Assembly: GCA_963702525.1 (NCBI GenBank)
Contig: CAVPCY010000025.1
Location: 40,765-104,764, forward strand
Source: CAVPCY01 sp963702525
Lineage (GTDB): Bacteria > Actinomycetota > Coriobacteriia > Anaerosomatales > PHET01
Direction: 5' to 3'
DNA: 64,000 bases
Below, piece by piece: positions 8,727-17,320 of this stretch. Within the stretch, counting starts at the first letter, position 1, and the number at the start of each line of letters is the position of its first letter. The notes below the pieces were generated by a model. It worked only from the letters and a program-made list of their open reading frames with translations. It was not told the origin of the DNA and did no database searches. Both the position numbers and the translations under genes were made by a program.

Positions 8727-9443
8727 GTGCCCCGAACCATCGTCGTATCGGACCTTCACGGAGATGCTGCGCTGCTGGAGCGCGCGCTCGCGCACGCCCG
8801 TTTCGACACCGTAGAGGACCGCCTGATCATCGCCGGAGACCTGGTCGACGTGGGCAAAGACGACACGGTAGCCCTGGCGCAGCAGCTCGGCGCGACGGTG
8901 ATGGCGGGCAACCACGAGGTCTCAGCCGCGATCGGCCTGCGCATCTCGCCCCAGAACCCCGAGACGCTCGCCAGAGGCCCGGAGTTCGCCGACCGCTTCG
9001 CGAGCGGTGAGTGGCCGCTTGCGGTCGCCGTCGAGGGCTGGCTGGTGACTCACGCGGGCGTGTCGGTCGCTCTCGACGACATCGTCATGGCGGCCGGCCA
9101 CGATGTGGACATTCTGGCCGAGAACCTCAACGAACTCTTCCGCATCGAGATCTCCAACGCCGCCCAGCGCGTGCCCATCACCTGGGACAGTCTCACGAGC
9201 TTCAGGCTGATCGGAGGAGAGATGGGGCCGTTGTGGTTCCGCCCCACAAGCCTGCACCACGTGCCCGGCGGGCTGCGCCAGGTGGTCGGTCACACGCCGC
9301 CCGAGATGCTCTCCCCCGCGCACCGATCGTCGCTCGAGTCGCGGGGGTGGCGGCTCGTCGAGCCGGGACGGCGCGGCGATCGCGGAGCGGGGTTCCGCTA
9401 CGCCCTCATCGAAGCGGGCGACGCCCAAGTCATCGACGGTTAG
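8727..9443 (+). CDS. Calcineurin-like metallophosphoesterase
   Basis: 238 residues from the GTG at 8727, with AAGGAGA upstream. Metal-binding motifs are in order: VSDLHGD (residues 6-12), IIAGDLVDVG, and MAGNHEVS for GNHE. HAGV and VVGHTPPE complete the active site. This is the PPP-like/ApaH-related class, which includes protein phosphatases and dinucleoside polyphosphatases. The substrate is unknown. Intact. Confidence 0.8.
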   Translation: MPRTIVVSDLHGDAALLERALAHARFDTVEDRLIIAGDLVDVGKDDTVALAQQLGATVMAGNHEVSAAIGLRISPQNPETLARGPEFADRFASGEWPLAVAVEGWLVTHAGVSVALDDIVMAAGHDVDILAENLNELFRIEISNAAQRVPITWDSLTSFRLIGGEMGPLWFRPTSLHHVPGGLRQVVGHTPPEMLSPAHRSSLESRGWRLVEPGRRGDRGAGFRYALIEAGDAQVIDG

Positions 9444-9457
9444 TCGCTCGGGCGAAC

Positions 9458-9477
9458 CGCGACACCGGGCTGTCGCG
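9458..9477 (+). terminator. Short hairpin after the phosphoesterase gene
   Basis: CGCGACA / TGTCGCG stem of 7 bp with a 6-base loop, 14 bases after the phosphoesterase stop. It plausibly ends that transcript before the rubrerythrin promoter region. Confidence 0.4.
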
Positions 9478-9567
9478 AAGAAGTTCACATCCCGGGGGGC
9501 GTAGCGAGCGCCTTTCTCGGGTATCCCTTCCTTCGTAACGGACAACGACGAGACGAAAGGACATCAG

Positions 9568-10143
9568 ATGCCGAGCATCAAGGGCACCCGCACCGAGCAG
9601 AACCTGCTCAAAGCGTTCGCTGGCGAAAGCCAAGCGCGCAACCGCTACACCTACTTCGCGAGCGTGGCCAAGAAGGACGGCTTCGAGCAGATCAGCGCGC
9701 TGTTCATCGAGACCGCCGACAACGAGAAGGAGCACGCGAAGGTCTTCTTCAAGTACTTGGAGGGCGGCGAGGTCGAGATCACTGCTTCGTACCCCGCTGG
9801 AATGATCGGCACCACCGCCGAGAACCTGCTGGCCGCCGCCGAGGGCGAGCAGATGGAGTGGAGCGTGCTCTACCCGGACTTCGCGAAGGTCGCCGAGGAA
9901 GAGGGCTTCGCCGACGTGGCCGAGTCGTTCCGTGAGATCGCCGAGGTCGAGGCGCACCACGAGATCCGCTACCGCAAGCTGCTCGAGAACGTGAACGGCT
10001 ACAAGGTCTTCAAGAAGGACGGCAACGTGTTTTGGAAGTGCCGCAACTGCGGCTACGTCCACGAAGGCGCCGAAGCCCCGGAGATCTGCCCGGCATGCAA
10101 GCATCCGCAGGCCTACTTCGAGGTCTTCACCGAGCCGTACTAG
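9568..10143 (+). CDS. rbr: Rubrerythrin
   Basis: 191 residues. A four-helix ferritin-like domain carries the diiron ligands (AFAGESQARNRYT, ETADNEKEHAK, AAEGEQMEWS, EVEAHHEIRY). The C-terminal rubredoxin domain has its Fe(Cys)4 pairs in CRNCGYV and CPACKHP. Rubrerythrin reduces hydrogen peroxide with NAD(P)H-derived electrons in anaerobes. A good Shine-Dalgarno (AAAGGA) precedes the ATG. It appears monocistronic, with a terminator at 10167-10200. Intact. Confidence 0.96.
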   Translation: MPSIKGTRTEQNLLKAFAGESQARNRYTYFASVAKKDGFEQISALFIETADNEKEHAKVFFKYLEGGEVEITASYPAGMIGTTAENLLAAAEGEQMEWSVLYPDFAKVAEEEGFADVAESFREIAEVEAHHEIRYRKLLENVNGYKVFKKDGNVFWKCRNCGYVHEGAEAPEICPACKHPQAYFEVFTEPY

Positions 10144-10166
10144 CCGCCGCCGACCTCCGCAACCAA

Positions 10167-10200
10167 GCGGCCCCGGGCGCCTCGACGGTCCCGGGGTCGC
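10167..10200. terminator. Bidirectional hairpin between rbr and the aldo/keto reductase gene
   Basis: GCGGCCCCGGG / CCCGGGGTCGC inverted repeat between two convergent genes (stops at 10143 and 10207). Position and symmetry fit a shared terminator. Confidence 0.6.
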
Positions 10201-10206
10201 TCGTCG

Positions 10207-11041
10207 TCACCAGCCGCCCTTGACGTCAGGGTCCGGGCCGATCCTCTGCCCGGTGTCGAGCCGGTCGATCGTCTCCATCTCCTCGTCAGTCAGCTCGAAG
10301 TCGAAGACGTCCGCGTTCTCGGCGACTGCGGTCGGCGTGAACCGACTTCGGGATGGCGACGTAGCCCATCTGCAGGATCCAACGGATCGAGACCTGCGCG
10401 GGCGACTTGCCGTGTACACGCCCGATCTCGACGAGCTCGGGGACCCCGCTCACGCCTCCGCGCATGATCGGTGCCCACGCTTCGAGCGCGATGTCATGCT
10501 CGGCGAGGTACGCCTGCAATCCTGGCTGTTGGAGTCGGGGGTGGAACTCGACCTGGTCGACCATGGGCGCGACTTCGGCGGTCCTGAGCAACTCATCGAG
10601 ATGGTGAGGCAGGTGGTTGCACACGCCGATCGCGCGCGCCTTGCCCGTGGCGTAGAGCTCCTCCATCGCCCGCCACGTCGCAGCGAGCGTGGCTGGCAGC
10701 GGCCAGTGCACCATGTAGAGGTCGAGGTAGTGGGTTCCCAGCCGCTGAAGCGAACGTTCGCACGCCGCAAGCGTCTCAGGGTAGCCCTGCTCGTCGTTCC
10801 ACACCTTGGTCGCGAGGAAGAGCTCCTCACGTGCGACTCCACTCGAGCGGACAGCGGCGGCGATGCTCTCCTCGTTCTCGTAGAGCGACGCAGTATCGAT
10901 GCTGCGGTAGCCCGCTCGCAACGCAGCGGTGACCGACGCTTCGACCTCGGCTCCGGGCGCGGACTTGTACGTCCCGAGCCCGATGAACGGCATCGCGACG
11001 CCGTTCTCGAGCACCACTGTCGAAGACAGGCTGAGTTCCAT
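10207..11041 (-). CDS. Aldo/keto reductase, one frameshift near the C terminus
   Basis: About 277 residues once two frames are joined near 10338-10345, where the highly conserved end of the barrel passes from VAIPKSVH into SRFTP (expected IPKS...RI). The NADPH barrel motifs are present: GYRSIDTASLYENEE (catalytic Asp, Tyr), FLATKVWNDEQG (Lys), YLDLYMVHWP (His). The ATG at 11041 has GAGGAGG 8 bases upstream. This is the AKR5-type (2,5-diketogluconate reductase-like) clade; the physiological carbonyl substrate is unknown. The break is more likely sequencing error than decay. Confidence 0.82.
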
Positions 11042-11095
11042 CGACGGCACCTCCTCAGATGCACGTACCCGAAAGACGCAGGGTGAGGCGGTGTC

Positions 11096-11821
11096 TTACG
11101 CGGAGTGCTCGGCGGGCTCCTCGGCTGATTCGGGCAGCCCGGGCCGCTCCTGCCGCATCTTGAGGCTCAGCCACACGCCCAGCCAGACCTCGGCACCTAC
11201 GAAGATGAGCGGTTCAGCAGCGCCCGCGATCTGGAGTCCGTACTCCTGCCACTGGATGTAGTTGACGATCACCGAAGCCACTAGCGCCATCACGAGCAGT
11301 GTCCAGCCAACGATGACCCACACACGCTGCCGCGCCTTGAAGCGTGCGAGGCTGACGCGAGGTTTTGATCCCGGAAGCGCCGAGAGACGGAACGCCTCTT
11401 TGCGCCACAGCAGCGAGTGGGCGCTCGCCCCGGCCCACAGGCGAACGATCCCGTTTACCGCCTCGGAGGCGACGGTGATGCCCACCAGCATGGCCACGGA
11501 CGTGGTCTTGGGGTCGACCGCGAGCAGGGCGCCCAGGAACAGCGGCAGCATCAGCGACGCGACCCACCACAGGACGATGGGCCACACGCCGTAGGCGATG
11601 CCCCAGAAGAACGGCAACGTGAACGCGGCCCAGCTGAAGCGGTAGACGTCGTCGGGCATCTCGCCGGCACCGAACGCGGTCTCGGGCGCGGGTTGCGGCT
11701 CTTGCGGCTCGGCGTCGTAGACTCCGCCGACGCATTCGGGCCCGTGCCCGTGCTGGCAGCCGCCGTCCTCATCGACCCATATCCACTCGCCGCACTCGCG
11801 GCACCACCCGGCTTGGGGCAT
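11096..11821 (-). CDS. Membrane protein with N-terminal Cys/His zinc-ribbon-like segment
   Basis: 241 residues. The first 30 residues hold C-x2-C and C-x-H-x-H-x3-C spacing (CREC, CQHGHGPEC), suggesting a small metal site. After a Glu/Pro linker comes a PDDVYRFSWAAFTLPFFWGIAYGVW motif, then four membrane helices. The FxWAAFxLPxFWGxxYG pattern occurs in DUF2628-like or other small actinobacterial membrane proteins, but I cannot assign a function. Intact; transcribed away from hisG. Confidence 0.5.
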   Translation of the reverse strand: MPQAGWCRECGEWIWVDEDGGCQHGHGPECVGGVYDAEPQEPQPAPETAFGAGEMPDDVYRFSWAAFTLPFFWGIAYGVWPIVLWWVASLMLPLFLGALLAVDPKTTSVAMLVGITVASEAVNGIVRLWAGASAHSLLWRKEAFRLSALPGSKPRVSLARFKARQRVWVIVGWTLLVMALVASVIVNYIQWQEYGLQIAGAAEPLIFVGAEVWLGVWLSLKMRQERPGLPESAEEPAEHSA

Positions 11822-11900
11822 CCACGCTCCCTCTCATCGACCGGTGACCAGTGTGCCACACGATGACAGGGAGCGGTGGCGCACTGGCCGGCTTGGTTCC

Positions 11901-12773
11901 CTAGCGCACGATCTTGCTGATCGGCAGCTCGAGGATGTCCTCGGCGCCAGCGGACTTGAGGCGCGGGATGAGCTCGTTGACCGTGCTCTTCTCGGCCACG
12001 GTGGTGATCTCGTAGTCCTCCGAGCCGTACAGCTGGCTCACGGTGGGCTTCTTCATCGCCGGAAGCTCGCCGATGACCTCCTCGAGGCGGCCACTCGCCA
12101 CGTTCATGGAGAGCAGCACCTTGCCGCGCGCTTCGATAACGCCGAGAAGAAGCGTGCGCACCTCTTCGATCGCCGCGCGCTTGACCGGATCGGCCCAGGC
12201 GTCCTTGTTGGCCACGAGGCGCGTGGTCGAGGTGAGGATCGTGTCGACGATCTTCAGGCCGTTGCGCCGAAGCGTCGACCCGGTCTCGGTCAGGTCCACG
12301 AGCGCGTCCATCATCTCGGGCACTTTGGCCTCGGTCGCGCCGTAGGAGAAGAAGACCTCGACTTCGATGCCGAGGCCATCGAAGAACTGCTTGGTGGCCT
12401 TGGGAAACTCGGTGGTGATCCGGCTGCCGGGCTTGATGTCGCGTGCCGACTCGACCGGTGAGTCGTCGGGCACGGCAAGCACCATGCGCACGAAGCCGGT
12501 GCCGGTCTTGGCGTAGGGCAGCTCGGCGACTTCGACCACGTCGGCGCCGCTCTCCTGCACCCAGTCGTGACCCGAGATGCCGATGTCGAAGTAGCCGTCT
12601 TGGACGAAGATCGGGATCTCCTGCGGGCGCAGGATCTTCGTCCGCGAGATGCGCGGGTCGTCGACGGTGGGGTTATAGGCCCGGCTCGACTTCCCGATCG
12701 TCATGTCCGCCTGGTTGAACAGCAGGATGGTCTGCTCCTCGAGCGAGCCCTTGGGCAGTGCGAGTGAGAGCAT
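11901..12773 (-). CDS. hisG: ATP phosphoribosyltransferase, long form
   Basis: 290 residues. It starts LALPKGSLEEQT and contains DIGISGHDWV and VDLTETGSTLRRNGLK (PRPP loop with E-T-G-S/T), plus a C-terminal ACT-like regulatory domain (residues about 210-290, VSQLYGSEDYEITTVAEK). It catalyses the first, feedback-inhibited step of histidine synthesis. The long form with the regulatory domain works as a hexamer without HisZ. The ATG at 12773 has GAAGGAGC upstream. No other his genes lie in the window. Confidence 0.95.
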   Translation of the reverse strand: MLSLALPKGSLEEQTILLFNQADMTIGKSSRAYNPTVDDPRISRTKILRPQEIPIFVQDGYFDIGISGHDWVQESGADVVEVAELPYAKTGTGFVRMVLAVPDDSPVESARDIKPGSRITTEFPKATKQFFDGLGIEVEVFFSYGATEAKVPEMMDALVDLTETGSTLRRNGLKIVDTILTSTTRLVANKDAWADPVKRAAIEEVRTLLLGVIEARGKVLLSMNVASGRLEEVIGELPAMKKPTVSQLYGSEDYEITTVAEKSTVNELIPRLKSAGAEDILELPISKIVR

Positions 12774-12906
12774 GGTGCGGCTCCTTCGTGGGTGTGACAG
12801 CGATGCGTTACGGTGCGCGGTATCAGCGCGCACACCATCACTCTACTGCGCTAAAGCGCAGAGCGCCAGTGACGGAGTCGGGGCAAGCGCGGCCCGCGAG
12901 CGCCCC

Positions 12907-13332
12907 TCAGACGTCGAGGCCGGTGCCGCTCGCCGACAAGACGGCGGCCGCCGAGCCCCCCACCAAGCCGATGAAGAGCAGGAACGTCGTGGCCAGGTAG
13001 ATCGCCGGCGGCAAGAACAGCAGCCCGATCCAGTAGCGTCGAGCCGCCCAACTGCACAGGGCGAAGACCACTGCATCGAAGAGAGCAAGACACACGAAAA
13101 GGCCTATCGGGCCGAGCGACTGGGCCAGGGCAAGAGCCGGAGTCAGCGGCAAACCGGCACCGTTGAACACGGCGATCATGACTGGGGTGAACACTATCGC
13201 GAAGCCGATCTGGACCGCGACGAACAACGATGCGACGCCAAAGGCGACGAGCATGATGATCGCGTCGCCGCTCTCACCCGAGCGCGGCAGGGCCGCTCGG
13301 GGCATCTTCGTCTGGACTCCGCGACCTTCCAC
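12907..13332 (-). CDS. Small integral membrane protein, unknown function
   Basis: Up to 141 residues with three or four hydrophobic segments (IIMLVAFGVASLFVAVQIGFA, FVCLALFDAVVFALC, FLPPAIYLATTFLLFIGLV). No family recognised. The GTG at 13332 is the longest start, but no strong Shine-Dalgarno is seen there or at the ATG at 13305, so the start is uncertain. Divergent from hisG regulation and without obvious partners. Confidence 0.45.
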   Translation of the reverse strand: MEGRGVQTKMPRAALPRSGESGDAIIMLVAFGVASLFVAVQIGFAIVFTPVMIAVFNGAGLPLTPALALAQSLGPIGLFVCLALFDAVVFALCSWAARRYWIGLLFLPPAIYLATTFLLFIGLVGGSAAAVLSASGTGLDV

Positions 13333-13390
13333 CTACGCCCTCTCCCTTGCGCTCGCTAGAGGGTGACCATACCGCTGCGACCCCTCGGAG

Positions 13391-13436
13391 GACAACGCTG
13401 CCCCGTATCGGGCCTAGCGGCCCCGCAGGCGTTGTC
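13391..13436. repeat. Inverted repeat (first of three hairpins)
   Basis: GACAACGC / GCGTTGTC with an internal GC-rich loop in the intergenic stretch between 13332 and 13555. It could end transcription of the membrane peptide gene or be part of a structured 3' region. Confidence 0.45.
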
Positions 13437-13460
13437 TGCATCAAGCAGATGGCGGAATGC

Positions 13461-13499
13461 ATCAGGCGCCCGTGCCGGAGTGGTCCGGGGGCGCCTGAT
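13461..13499. repeat. Inverted repeat (second of three hairpins)
   Basis: ATCAGGCGCCC / GGGCGCCTGAT, a perfect 11-bp stem with a 17-base loop. It lies between the other two hairpins and has no coding content. Confidence 0.5.
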
Positions 13500-13510
13500 C
13501 GGATACGGGA

Positions 13511-13540
13511 AGCCGCCGCCGGGGGACGCCGGCGGCGGCT
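13511..13540 (-). terminator. Strong GC hairpin downstream of the 32-residue gene
   Basis: AGCCGCCGCCGG / CCGGCGGCGGCT, a perfect 12-bp stem with a 6-base loop, 14 bases beyond the stop codon of the small minus-strand gene. Best read as its terminator. Confidence 0.6.
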
Positions 13541-13554
13541 GCAAGGGGGCTTGT

Positions 13555-13653
13555 CTAGAGAAGCTGTGCGAGTGCTGCGAGGACGATGGCCACGCCGATG
13601 AACAGCATCGAACGCCCGTAGAACACGTTTCCTTCGCTGAAGCTATCGTGCAT
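13555..13653 (-). CDS. 32-residue single-helix membrane peptide
   Basis: A short gene with all the marks of real translation: GGAGG 7 bases before the ATG at 13653, a polar N terminus (MHDSFSEGNVFYGRS), then one hydrophobic segment (MLFIGVAIVLAALAQLL) up to the stop, followed by a strong hairpin. It is divergent from the LysR-type gene at 13784, with 130 bases between the starts, the usual place for a LysR target. No homologue is recognised; roles such as a membrane-protein regulator or small toxin are speculation. Confidence 0.55.
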   Translation of the reverse strand: MHDSFSEGNVFYGRSMLFIGVAIVLAALAQLL

Positions 13654-13783
13654 GGTGGTTCCTCCTTCGAAGCCGGTGCTTCGTTTCTGCGTCGCCTGTC
13701 TTCGTCTCTTCTGAAGCAATCATCGTCCCTTTGACGCGCAAGATACATTGCCGCTTTCTAATGCATATCGTAAGATTTGCTAC

Positions 13784-14729
13784 ATGTTGAATGTCACGCG
13801 ACTGAAGATGCTCAGAGAGGTCGCCGCACGAGGCACGATCGCCGCTGCCGCCGAGGCGCTCTTCATGACCCCCTCCGCGGTCTCGCAACAGATGGCGGTG
13901 CTCGAGCGCGAGGCCGGCGTTGCGCTGCTCGAACGATCCGGGCGCGGCGTGCGACTCACAGACGCCGGCCGCGGACTGGTCGGCAACACCGAGCGGGTGC
14001 TGGCCGCTCTCGAGCATGCCGAGGCCGACCTTGCGGCCGCCTCGAAGGGCATCGTGGGAAGCGTGCGCGTCTCGGCCTTTCCGACCGCTGCAAGGACCGT
14101 GCTCGTGCCCGCGCTCATCGAACTGCAGCGTGATCACCCCAACCTGCGGGTGTCCATGATCGACCTCGAGCCGGAGGAGTCGATGCCCGCGCTCAAGGCT
14201 CGCGAACTCGACGTGGTCGTCACCTACGAGTGGGATCTGCTGCCGGCCCTTGAGGACAGCGGCGTCGAGCGCGAAGAGCTGTTCGTCGAACACGTCTACC
14301 TCGCGTTGCCCGATTCGCACCCCTTGGCGCAGCGAGGCGGCCCGATCGCGCTCGCGGAGCTCGCTCGACGAGTCGTGGATCGTGGGGCGCGACTCCACCT
14401 CGATGCTCGACCTGGTCACCGCCGCGGCGCGCCGCTCGGGCTTCGAGCCGCGTACCGACTTCCACTCCATGGACTTCGAGGTCATCCTCGCGGCGGTTGG
14501 CGCCGGTCTCGGCGTCGCGCTCGTTCCGCCGTTGGCGCTCGTGGGCGACCTCACTGGAGTCGCAGTGCGCGACCTGGTCGACCTGGACCTGAACCGCTCC
14601 GTGTGGGCGGCGATCAGACGCGGCTCGGGTTCGCACCCGGGGATAGCCGCGGTTCTCGGCGCGCTTCGTAGGGCGGCAGCAACCGCAGCGACACAGCCCG
14701 CCGCCCTTCCGAATACAACGGAGGGGTGA
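13784..14729 (+). CDS. LysR-family transcriptional regulator, one frameshift
   Basis: About 315 residues after joining two frames near 14350-14375 (ALAELAR to SSLDESWIVG). The N-terminal winged helix (MLREVAARGTIAAAAEALFMTPSAVSQQMAVLEREAGVALLER, residues 7-50) is typical LysR. The effector domain follows (VRVSAFPTAARTVLVPAL, LDVVVTYEW, VHPDSHPL-like). The ATG at 13784 is chosen because the next upstream codons lack the fold. It is divergently oriented to the 32-residue membrane peptide, its possible target. The frameshift is probably an error. Confidence 0.8.
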
Positions 14730-14736
14730 TTGGCGG

Positions 14737-15165
14737 ATGCAACGCAAGCTCATGGGAGTCGTGTTCTTCGGGCTGCTGCTACTAGCCGCCGGGCTCCAGC
14801 TCCAGGCCGCAAGGGTCGCCACTCGAGCGCAACAGCTCTACGTGGCGTCGGGCGCCACCTCGCGGCCGCTGAGCGCGAGACTGGTCGACGCCCGCAGCGC
14901 GGCCGAGCTTCGGCCCGATGTCGTCGCCTACTACCAGCGGGCCGCGTCGCTCCAAGCAAAGCGCTACGCGGACGCCGGCGCGCTGAAGAGAGCGCGTGCT
15001 TTGCTGATTCTTGCCTGGGGGCGTGATCGCTCGGCAGTGTATCTGCGCAGGCAGTTGCGCGAGGTCAACATGGCGATCTTCGCGAACGACAGCCGCAAGG
15101 CGCACGTGCTGCATGGCCGAGAGAAGCCGGGCGGGGTGCTCGAACCAGGGGATCTGCTGCCCTGA
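14737..15165 (+). CDS. Secreted or membrane-anchored hypothetical protein
   Basis: 142 residues with an N-terminal hydrophobic segment (LMGVVFFGLLLLAAGLQL). An Ala/Arg-rich helical region follows (about residues 60-125, YYQRAASLQAKRYADAGALKRARALLILAW), reminiscent of a tetratricopeptide-like hairpin. It starts 7 bases after the LysR stop. Function unknown. Confidence 0.45.
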   Translation: MQRKLMGVVFFGLLLLAAGLQLQAARVATRAQQLYVASGATSRPLSARLVDARSAAELRPDVVAYYQRAASLQAKRYADAGALKRARALLILAWGRDRSAVYLRRQLREVNMAIFANDSRKAHVLHGREKPGGVLEPGDLLP

Positions 15166-15236
15166 GGGGCGTTTCTCGCCGCAGTCGGGTACGCTCTCCT
15201 TGGCGGTTCAACAAGCGCTTCTCTTATGGGGGATGG

Positions 15237-15707
15237 ATGCGGAGCAGCAAGCCGGGCGATGGCCAAGAGTCGGTGTGGGACTACCCGCGGCCACCGGCCA
15301 TCGAGCCAGTCAGCGCGCACATCACGGTCGTGTTCGGCGGCAAGGTGATCGCCGAAACGGACCGAGCGATCCGCTGCTTGGAGACGAGCCATCCGCCTAC
15401 CTACTACATTCCGCCCGAAGACGTGGACCACGAGTGCCTCTCGGCATCGACCCGCAGGACCTTCTGCGAGTGGAAAGGTGACGCCCACTACCTCTCGGTG
15501 CACTGCGGCAAGCGCATGGAGAGAGACGCCGCGTGGTTCTACCCCGAGCCGAGCTCAGCATACGCAGCGCTCGCGGGATACATCGCGTTCTACCCGCAGC
15601 GGATGGACGAGTGCACTGTCGACGGTGAGGTCGTCCGGTCGCAGGGCGGGACGTTCTACGGCGGGTGGATCACCGACAAGATCGTCGGGCCCTTCAAAGG
15701 CTCGTAG
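15237..15707 (+). CDS. DUF427-domain protein
   Basis: 156 residues. It shows the DUF427 core: V-x-F-G-G-K-V-I-A-E-T near the N terminus, YYIPPEDV, and a C-terminal GWITDKIVGPFKG. DUF427 proteins are small single-domain beta-rich proteins found widely in actinobacteria, often near redox genes; the biochemical role is not established. It is followed 39 bases later by an SDR dehydrogenase on the same strand. Intact. Confidence 0.75.
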   Translation: MRSSKPGDGQESVWDYPRPPAIEPVSAHITVVFGGKVIAETDRAIRCLETSHPPTYYIPPEDVDHECLSASTRRTFCEWKGDAHYLSVHCGKRMERDAAWFYPEPSSAYAALAGYIAFYPQRMDECTVDGEVVRSQGGTFYGGWITDKIVGPFKGS

Positions 15708-15746
15708 GATGCTCATACTCAAGACCGTCCCGACACCGGAGGTCGC

Positions 15747-16565
15747 GTGACACTGCAGGCCGCCACGTCGCTCGTGACCGGCGCCACGAGCGGCATCGGG
15801 CTCGAGACCGCGCGCCAGCTGGCCGGTCTGGGATCGCGCGTGCTCGTACACGGCCGCTCGCAGGCGAGCGCAACCGCTGCGGCCGAAGACGTCCTTCGCC
15901 ACGGTGACGCCGAGCCCGTCTGGGGCGACTTGGGAAGCTTCGCCCAGGTGCGAGAGCTCGCCGGACAGGTCCGCGACAAGACCGACGCGATCGACGTGCT
16001 CGTCAACAACGCGGGCGTGTTCGTGCACGAGCGTACGATGACGGCCGATGGCCACGAGACCACGCTCCAGGTCAACCACCTCTCGATGCAGTTGCTCACC
16101 GTCGAGTTGCTGCCACAGGTTTGTGCTGCGCGCGCCGCGCGCGTGCTCACCGTGTCCTCGGTCGCCCACTTCCGAGGAACCGTGGACTTCGACGACCTGG
16201 AGCACCACAAGGACTACTCGGGCATGGCCGCCTACCAGGACTCGAAGCTCTACAACGTTCTGTTCGCCCAGGAGCTTGCCGAGAGGCTCAAGTGCGAGGC
16301 GGCGACCTCGAACGTTCTGCATCCCGGCACGATCTCGACCAAACTGCTCGCTGCGGGATTCCCCTCGGCGGAGGGCGCTTCACTCGCCGACGGCGCTACG
16401 ACACTCGTCTACCTGGCGACCTCGCCCGTGGTGGCGAACGTCACCGGTGCCTACTTCGTCGACAAGCGCCAGGCGCACGCATCGCCCAAGACGCGCGACC
16501 CGCAGGTGCGGCGGCGCCTGTGGGAAGTGAGCGCCGAGATGGTGGGCGCGGCGCCGCTGGAGTGA
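15747..16565 (+). CDS. Short-chain dehydrogenase/reductase (SDR)
   Basis: 272 residues from a GTG. The Rossmann motif TGATSGIG (residues 10-17), NNAG (about 88-91), the catalytic Ser in VSSVAH, and YQDSK with the catalytic Tyr and Lys make an active classical SDR resembling retinol-dehydrogenase/WWOX-like bacterial members. The substrate is unknown. Intact, probably co-transcribed with the DUF427 gene. Confidence 0.82.
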   Translation: MTLQAATSLVTGATSGIGLETARQLAGLGSRVLVHGRSQASATAAAEDVLRHGDAEPVWGDLGSFAQVRELAGQVRDKTDAIDVLVNNAGVFVHERTMTADGHETTLQVNHLSMQLLTVELLPQVCAARAARVLTVSSVAHFRGTVDFDDLEHHKDYSGMAAYQDSKLYNVLFAQELAERLKCEAATSNVLHPGTISTKLLAAGFPSAEGASLADGATTLVYLATSPVVANVTGAYFVDKRQAHASPKTRDPQVRRRLWEVSAEMVGAAPLE

Positions 16566-16586
16566 AGGGCCTTCGGGCAGCGCTGG

Positions 16587-17213
16587 CTAATCGGCGATCA
16601 CGAGTGTCATGCGATCGAACGAGCCAGTCTCGAGCGCTTTCAGGCACAGTGCCGCCACGTCGGCTCGCGATACCCGCGAGGCCTTGGGCAGCAGCGAGCC
16701 GTCGAGCGAGAGCCGGTAGTGACCGGTGGCGGGATCCTCGGTGAGCCCGACCGGTCTCACGATGGTCCAGCTCGCGCCCGAGGCCGCAATGCGCTGCTCC
16801 ATCCGCTCCATGTCGTCATAGACCGGCTTGAGCACGGTCGCGATCATCGCGCGAAAGCCCATTCCCAGCTCGGGGGCCTTGCGGTCGAAAGCGCCAGCGG
16901 CACTCACCGCCACGAGCGAGAAGACATCGTGCGCGGCCATGGCGTGCAGGACGTTCGCGATTCCTTCTGAGTAGACGCGAATGTCTCGGCCGCCCCCCGA
17001 GCCCACGGCGAAGGCGACGCCATCGACCCCCTCGACCGCCTCGTTCACGGTGTCGAAGTCGAGTGCGTCGCCTGTGACGACTTCGAGGCGGTCGTGCGCG
17101 AGACCCAGCTCCGTGGAGCGCACCATCGCCCTGACGGTGTGCCCGTGGCCGAGCGCCTGCTCGACGATCTGCCGCCCCGTGCGGCCGGCCGCTCCGATTA
17201 CCAGAATCACCAT
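16587..17213 (-). CDS. Atypical SDR, NAD(P)H-binding (NmrA/YwnB-like)
   Basis: 208 residues. The N-terminal VIGAAGRTGRQIVEQALGHGHTV is the GxxGxxG NAD(P) site of the atypical SDR_a5 group. VAFAVGSGGG and a WTIVRPVGLTEDP block match this group. It lacks the YxxxK pair, so it may be a redox sensor or an isomerase-like enzyme rather than a dehydrogenase. Convergent with the preceding SDR gene. Intact. Confidence 0.78.
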   Translation of the reverse strand: MVILVIGAAGRTGRQIVEQALGHGHTVRAMVRSTELGLAHDRLEVVTGDALDFDTVNEAVEGVDGVAFAVGSGGGRDIRVYSEGIANVLHAMAAHDVFSLVAVSAAGAFDRKAPELGMGFRAMIATVLKPVYDDMERMEQRIAASGASWTIVRPVGLTEDPATGHYRLSLDGSLLPKASRVSRADVAALCLKALETGSFDRMTLVIAD

Positions 17214-17269
17214 GCCCGACTCCGCGTCTGTGTCGAATGCTAGCGAGTCACTCTACCATCGGCACGCCA

Positions 17270-17298
17270 GCAGCGGCGTCGAAGAACGACGCCGCTGC
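17270..17298 (-). terminator. Hairpin terminator of the DUF7282 gene
   Basis: GCAGCGGCGTCG / CGACGCCGCTGC, a perfect 12-bp stem with loop AAGAA, 23 bases downstream of the DUF7282 stop at 17321. Confidence 0.72.
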
Positions 17299-17320
17299 AC
17301 GCGTCGCGCCGGTCGTACGG

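Noticed and set aside
12707..13359. Plus-strand open frame overlapping the hisG start and the small membrane gene
   Set aside because: Gln/Arg-rich without motif; spans the hisG promoter.
13461..13499. tRNA-like fold in the hairpin region
   Set aside because: Only one stem is present; no anticodon or T arm, no CCA-type acceptor.
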